In this document: piece by piece, positions 6,247 to 10,511 of the stretch
How the letters are laid out: each line of letters opens with the position of its first letter
Numbering within the stretch: the first letter of the stretch is position 1
Assembly (NCBI GenBank): GCA_003978455.1
Contig: QNZT01000183.1
Coordinates: forward strand, 1 to 10,511
Length of the DNA: 10,511 bases
Reading direction: 5' to 3'
From: Sulfurospirillum sp.
GTDB lineage: Bacteria > Campylobacterota > Campylobacteria > Campylobacterales > QNZT01
Notes under the pieces: generated by a model
Database searches by the model: none
Told to the model about the DNA's origin: nothing
What the model saw: the letters and a program-made list of their open reading frames with translations, nothing else
Translations under genes and position numbers: made by a program

Positions 6247-8136
6247 ATGCGTGTCACCAGTCAATACCTTTTAAACAACTTCAGATCGGATCAGCAAAAG
6301 GTCAATCAGGAACTCAAAAAAGTCACAGAACAGATCTCTTCTGGAAAGAAGATACAGCAAAGTCATGAAGATCCGGGTATCTATGATGATACACTGCGGT
6401 TGGATTCTCAGATAAACGATCTACAAGATGTGCAGAAGCGTATGGGCAAAGCAAAAAATTTTACCACAGCGACGGATGATGCCCTACAGGATTTTACCGA
6501 TTCGCTAAGAACCTTTAAGAGTAAGGTGATTGCCGCAGTGAACGATGCCGTAAACAGCGACAACAGAGAGGCGATCGCCAAAGAGCTTGAAGAGGAAAAA
6601 GCGCATATGATGCGTCTTGCAAATACGCAGATAGGCGGGGAGTATCTCTTTTCCGGGTCGGCTACCTCTGTCAAGCCGATCGATGAGAACGGGCACTATC
6701 AGGGCAATGACCGTAAGATCGAGACGATTGTCGGCGAAGGTGTGCGTACGGCGTACAATATCGACGGTGTTTCACTCTTTCTGGGAAGCAAGGAGAGTGT
6801 CCATAAAACAGTTTCAACCAACGTCGCGCTGAAAAATAGCCAGACAGGTGCAGTACTAAACGGCAGCGATACGCTCAAAGAGCTGACCGGAAGTGATGCA
6901 GCGGTGAACTTCAAACTCTCAGGAACCGGACACGACGGCTCTGCACTTAAAGAGGAGTTTACGATCGAGAGCGACGAGACACTCGATACACTACTGGAGA
7001 AGATCGGAAGTGCCTATGGAAACAGTTCGACCTCAAAGCGCGTCAAAGTGGAACTGAACGATGTCGGAAATATCGTAGTTACCGATCTCAAAAATGGCAA
7101 AAGCCAGCTGGAGATGAAGTTGCACGGGTCGTTTGATGATGGCAGCGGAACGGCAAAAGAGCTATCGTTTATCAAGAGTGATTTTACCTATGCGGATGCC
7201 GGAAACGATGACAGTGCCTTTTTTGTCAAAAAGGGATCGCTGCTCAAAGGCAATGTCACGCTGATGGCAGATGGAAAACTGGCGGACAACACAACCAAAC
7301 TGAGGGATATCGCAAACGGAACGATGGATGGTAAAGCATTTATCATGAACCTGACCGACATCAACGGCGACAGCTACCGTGTCAATCTCAATCTTGATGA
7401 TGACTCGACATTTACGGTACGGGATAGTGCAGGAAACAACACTACATATAGTATATATAATGCCGACGGAACACAGACCAAAGCAGATGAGATGACTATG
7501 GGGCAACTCAACAATATCGTTTCAATAGTTACATCCGGTGAACTGCCGGCAGCTGGCAGTGCGGATGCTTTCAATGACGCTGTCATCAGGGCAAGGGATA
7601 AAGTTGATGTCTCCGTAAACCAGAGTGGAAAGATGGAGATACTGGATAAATCGAATGATTTGAGTAAAATTTCCTTTTCTATCTACGACAATAAAGCGAC
7701 AGATTTCAGTGATACAGCCCCGACGATCTCCTTTAATGCCAACAACGCTGTTACCACCCAAAAAGCGGAGATGGATTTTTTCGCACAGCTCGATGATGTG
7801 ATCGATGCGGTGCGACAGGGGAGAACGTCGCTCGTTTCTGAGGGTGGCAATCCAAGAAATATCGGTATGGAGAGTGCGATTCAGCAACTCGACCAGTTTG
7901 ATAGCCACTTCAATACCCAACTTGCCAGGATCGGTGCCATCGAAAAATCCCTCACCCATACACAGGATCGTGCGATGACGATGGAGGTGAGCCTGAAATC
8001 GCTCAAGTCCGATCTGACAGATGTCGATCTCGCGGAAGCCTACATGAACCTCAATGAGATCTCGATGAGCTACCAGGCGATCCTCTCGACAGTGACAAAG
8101 ATCAACTCCCTGACACTGCTCAACTACATGAAATAG
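6247..8136 (+). CDS. flgL: Flagellar hook-associated protein 3 (hook-filament junction protein)
   Basis: A 629-residue flagellin-like protein. The N-terminal D0/D1 helix region (1-140) begins MRVTSQYLLNNFRSDQQ and has the FlgL pattern EQISSGKKIQQSHEDPGIYDD and ANTQIGGEYLFSGS. The C-terminal D1/D0 region ends DVDLAEAYMNLNEISMSYQA then LTLLNYMK. It is exported by the flagellar type III system and joins the hook to the filament. The middle (about 150-560) is far longer than in E. coli FlgL (about 317 residues), as in other Campylobacterota, and holds two modules that look like flagellin/hook IN motifs (about 219-292 and 377-495). ATG 6247 is chosen because GGGAG lies 6 bases upstream and this is the conserved N-terminus; the frame is open to 6184. 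Next gene is ftsK. Confidence 0.94.
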   Translation: MRVTSQYLLNNFRSDQQKVNQELKKVTEQISSGKKIQQSHEDPGIYDDTLRLDSQINDLQDVQKRMGKAKNFTTATDDALQDFTDSLRTFKSKVIAAVNDAVNSDNREAIAKELEEEKAHMMRLANTQIGGEYLFSGSATSVKPIDENGHYQGNDRKIETIVGEGVRTAYNIDGVSLFLGSKESVHKTVSTNVALKNSQTGAVLNGSDTLKELTGSDAAVNFKLSGTGHDGSALKEEFTIESDETLDTLLEKIGSAYGNSSTSKRVKVELNDVGNIVVTDLKNGKSQLEMKLHGSFDDGSGTAKELSFIKSDFTYADAGNDDSAFFVKKGSLLKGNVTLMADGKLADNTTKLRDIANGTMDGKAFIMNLTDINGDSYRVNLNLDDDSTFTVRDSAGNNTTYSIYNADGTQTKADEMTMGQLNNIVSIVTSGELPAAGSADAFNDAVIRARDKVDVSVNQSGKMEILDKSNDLSKISFSIYDNKATDFSDTAPTISFNANNAVTTQKAEMDFFAQLDDVIDAVRQGRTSLVSEGGNPRNIGMESAIQQLDQFDSHFNTQLARIGAIEKSLTHTQDRAMTMEVSLKSLKSDLTDVDLAEAYMNLNEISMSYQAILSTVTKINSLTLLNYMK

Positions 8137-8154
8137 GCATTTATTTGCCTCTTT
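8135..8154 (+). terminator. Weak hairpin after flgL
   Basis: AGGCA (8135-8139) and TGCCT (8146-8150) form a 5-bp stem with a 6-base loop that overlaps the flgL stop codon, followed by CTTT. It is too short for an efficient terminator, so some read-through into ftsK is likely. Confidence 0.25.
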
Positions 8155-8221
8155 CAGAATACTCCGATTACAAAAGATTTTTACCTAATTTGCCTGTTGT
8201 AACCAAATAAAAATAGTTTTT

Positions 8222-8230
8222 TGCTATAAT
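8222..8230 (+). promoter_or_regulatory. Extended -10 promoter of ftsK
   Basis: TGCTATAAT is a perfect TATAAT (8225-8230) with the extended TGn element, behind a T run. No -35 is seen. Transcription would begin near 8237, leaving a leader of about 20 bases that contains AAGG (8249-8252) and no ATG, GTG or TTG in the ftsK frame. Confidence 0.7.
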
Positions 8231-8259
8231 CTCGCTAAAAATAGACACAAGGTAAAATT

Positions 8260-10511
8260 ATTTTAAGAACGATACTCTTTATTGTCACCGCCCTTTTCTT
8301 TGTTTTTATCGGTTTTGCGACGCTGATGCCGGAGGCATCGGGGAGAGTAGGTTCCACGATCGGGTTGTATAACCGTGTTTTCTTCGGTTACATCGCTTTT
8401 ATCTATCCTTATCTGCTGATTGTACCTGCCTATTTTGTCTACAAAGATCCTCACATGAAGCTCGACCGTACTCGTATCTGGGTACCTGCCATGATCATGT
8501 TTGTTGCGATGCTGATGTTTCAGGCGAAGGTGGTGCAGAGCAGTTATCTGGGGATTATCGGACAGCGGATCAATGTAACTTTGACACATTATGTCGGGAG
8601 TGTCGGCATCTGGGTTGTGATTATGGGTCTGATTTTGACGATGGCGGCGTATCTTGCCAATGTCACGATCGAAAATTTTAACTTCGATTTCAGTTTCGGT
8701 ATCAAAGACTATTTTCGCAGACTCAAAGATGAGTTCATGGAAAAGTTACACCGCTTACGTGACTATATCGGAGGGGTCTCTATCTTTTCCCGCACGCCGG
8801 AAGAGACGATCGATTTTGCGGTGCCGGATACACCTTTGGTATCACAAAAAGCTGTCGTATCTGAAAAGAAGAGTGTTTCTGCGCCTGTTGTTCATGAAGA
8901 GGAGTCTGTGGCAGATGAGGTACTGGAGTTTCACAACAGTATCGAGGAGATCATCGGTCAGCAGGAGCATGGTGAGGGTGCGCATTCAGATCAGGAATCG
9001 GAAGTTACGGATGCTTTCGCGGCGCTGAAGGAGGAGAGCAGGGAGTTGGAAGCACTTGTCTCAGGTAAACCGGCACCTGAGGTTCGTACACCGAAAAAGA
9101 GAGTTGCCAAAGCAAAAAAAACGGAGAAACCGAAAACGAAACTGGTCAAAGAGATCAAGGAGAACAAAAAGTATCTTGCCAAAATGGGCTCTTCCAAAAA
9201 GGTAGTCAAACCGAAAAACTTTAAACTTCCCTATCTGGATTTTCTGGAGTCTGCGCCCAAAAGAAAGCACCATGTCAATGAAGCGGAAATCGATCAAAAG
9301 ATCGTCGATCTGATGGAAAAACTGGCGCAGTTCAAGATCACGGGTGATGTGGTCGCGACCTATTCCGGACCAGTGGTGACCACGTTTGAGTTCCGTCCTG
9401 ATGCCCACATCAAAGTCTCCAAGATCCTGACTCTTCAGGATGACCTCGCGATGGCGCTGAAAGCGGAGACGATTCGCATCCAGGCACCGGTACCGGGCAA
9501 AGATGTCGTGGGTATCGAGATACCGAACAGAGATATCGAGACGATCTACCTCAAAGAGATTTTGCAGAGTCAGGTCTTTCAGAAAGCAGAATCTTCCCTG
9601 ACGATGGCGATAGGAAAAGATATCGTCGGTAATCCTTTCGTGACAGATCTGACAAAATTGCCGCATCTGCTTATCGCCGGTACGACAGGTAGCGGTAAGT
9701 CGGTGGGGATCAATGCCATGCTGGTTTCGCTTCTCTACCGCAACTCACCGGATGATTTGAAACTCCTCATGATAGATCCGAAGATGCTGGAGTTTTCGAT
9801 CTACAATGATATCCCCCATCTGCTGACGCCGGTCATCACACAGGCGAAACAGGCGATTGTCGCGCTGGCAAATATGGTCGTCGAGATGGAAAAACGCTAC
9901 AAGCTCATGAGCAAAACCAAGACCAAAAATATTGAAAACTACAATGAAAAAGCGAAAAAAGAGGGGTATGACACTTTCCCCTATATAGTAGTTATTATCG
10001 ATGAACTTGCCGATCTCATGATGACCAGCGGCAAAGATGTGGAGTTTTATATCGCGAGACTGGCGCAGATGGCGCGTGCGAGCGGTATCCACCTGATCGT
10101 GGCGACGCAGAGACCGTCGGTCGATGTCGTGACAGGTCTGATCAAAGCCAATCTCCCAAGCCGTATCTCCTTTAAAGTGGGTCAGAAGATCGACTCCAAG
10201 GTGATCCTCGACTCGACCGGTGCGGAGTCGCTGCTGGGGCGGGGTGACATGCTCTTTACCCCTCCGGGTACCTCCGGTCTGATCCGGCTGCATGCGCCGT
10301 TTATCACCGAAGAGGAGATCGAGACGATCGTCGAGTTTCTCAAGTCGCAGCGCGAAGTGGTGTATGACGAATCGTTTCTCAACGAACCGGGATCGCTCCA
10401 TATCACAGGTGCGAACGATGTCAAAAACAGCAAAGAGGATGATTTCGACGAGTTGTACGAAGAGGCGAAGAGTATCGTCCTCTCCGACAAAAAAACCTCT
10501 ATCTCCTATCT
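8260..10511 (+). CDS. ftsK: FtsK/SpoIIIE DNA translocase, probable AUU start (3' end outside window)
   Basis: The frame is open from after TAG 8242-8244 to the window end; about 750 residues are visible. Four membrane segments (about 4-23, 41-61, 73-87, 112-132) anchor it at the septum. An acidic/basic linker follows (about 160-310), then the motor: alpha domain from about 340 and the RecA-like beta domain with Walker A GTTGSGKS (474-481) and Walker B YIVVIIDELADLM (D581). IVATQRPSVDVVTGLIKANLP and GRGDMLF are also family hallmarks. It pumps DNA to resolve chromosomes at division with XerH/XerD-type recombinases. The C-terminal gamma winged helix is beyond the edge. No ATG, GTG or TTG precedes ATG 8326, which would delete the first membrane segment; ATT 8260 (or 8257), behind AAGG, is the best start. 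Gene order flgL-ftsK is as I recall it in Campylobacter. Confidence 0.93.
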   Translation, partial: MLRTILFIVTALFFVFIGFATLMPEASGRVGSTIGLYNRVFFGYIAFIYPYLLIVPAYFVYKDPHMKLDRTRIWVPAMIMFVAMLMFQAKVVQSSYLGIIGQRINVTLTHYVGSVGIWVVIMGLILTMAAYLANVTIENFNFDFSFGIKDYFRRLKDEFMEKLHRLRDYIGGVSIFSRTPEETIDFAVPDTPLVSQKAVVSEKKSVSAPVVHEEESVADEVLEFHNSIEEIIGQQEHGEGAHSDQESEVTDAFAALKEESRELEALVSGKPAPEVRTPKKRVAKAKKTEKPKTKLVKEIKENKKYLAKMGSSKKVVKPKNFKLPYLDFLESAPKRKHHVNEAEIDQKIVDLMEKLAQFKITGDVVATYSGPVVTTFEFRPDAHIKVSKILTLQDDLAMALKAETIRIQAPVPGKDVVGIEIPNRDIETIYLKEILQSQVFQKAESSLTMAIGKDIVGNPFVTDLTKLPHLLIAGTTGSGKSVGINAMLVSLLYRNSPDDLKLLMIDPKMLEFSIYNDIPHLLTPVITQAKQAIVALANMVVEMEKRYKLMSKTKTKNIENYNEKAKKEGYDTFPYIVVIIDELADLMMTSGKDVEFYIARLAQMARASGIHLIVATQRPSVDVVTGLIKANLPSRISFKVGQKIDSKVILDSTGAESLLGRGDMLFTPPGTSGLIRLHAPFITEEEIETIVEFLKSQREVVYDESFLNEPGSLHITGANDVKNSKEDDFDELYEEAKSIVLSDKKTSISY

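Noticed and set aside
8326..8328. ATG 8326 as start of ftsK
   Set aside because: It would remove a clearly coding first membrane segment and has no ribosome binding site at proper spacing.
8263..8589. Minus-strand open frame opposite the ftsK start, and other antisense frames inside mocR, metE, flgL and ftsK
   Set aside because: They lie wholly against well-identified genes, have no ribosome binding sites, and give low-complexity peptides rich in R, H and S without family resemblance.
1..10511. CRISPR array, insertion sequence, toxin-antitoxin or defence genes
   Set aside because: No regularly spaced repeats, no terminal inverted repeats with a transposase, and every long frame is accounted for by the listed genes.

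Overview
The window looks like a chromosomal segment of a free-living Campylobacterota (epsilonproteobacterial) bacterium, of the Sulfurimonas/Sulfurovum/Sulfuricurvum kind. The signs are an over-long FlgL next to ftsK (a pair I recall also in Campylobacter jejuni), promoters with good -10 boxes but often no clear -35, a CGATAT element before flgL, and moderate GC. The genus assignment is inference.

Left part (1-2971). The window opens in the last strand segments of an outer-membrane beta-barrel protein of DUF481 type. A hairpin terminator facing the minus strand follows. Next is a divergent module. On the minus strand, a NimA-like flavin-binding (PNPOx-fold) protein and a GNAT acetyltransferase overlap by 14 bases. 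On the plus strand, facing away, is a MocR-type regulator (GntR winged helix fused to a PLP-dependent aminotransferase fold). The 88-base gap between them holds a textbook sigma-70 promoter for the minus operon with a dyad in its spacer, so the MocR protein is the natural candidate regulator of the two enzymes.

Middle part (2972-5671). metE (cobalamin-independent methionine synthase, complete, all four zinc ligands present) lies on the minus strand, tail to tail with mocR across a 10-base gap. Its upstream region of about 330 bases has two candidate promoters and a short open frame whose ribosome binding site can be sequestered in an 11-bp stem. It contains no riboswitch I recognise.

Right part (5672-10511). 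A tRNA-Leu(CAA) and an HU-family DNA-binding protein gene lie on the minus strand, separated by a strong terminator. Divergent from HU are flgL (hook-filament junction protein) and then ftsK (chromosome-segregation DNA translocase), which runs off the right edge.

The most notable points are these. ftsK has no ATG, GTG or TTG in a position that keeps its first membrane segment, so it probably starts with AUU. A perfect 12-bp palindrome, CTATCATGATAG, occurs three times plus one near-copy, all within 3.8 kb and in four different genes. GATC density changes several-fold at about 6.2 kb. No mobile element, CRISPR array or defence system is visible.
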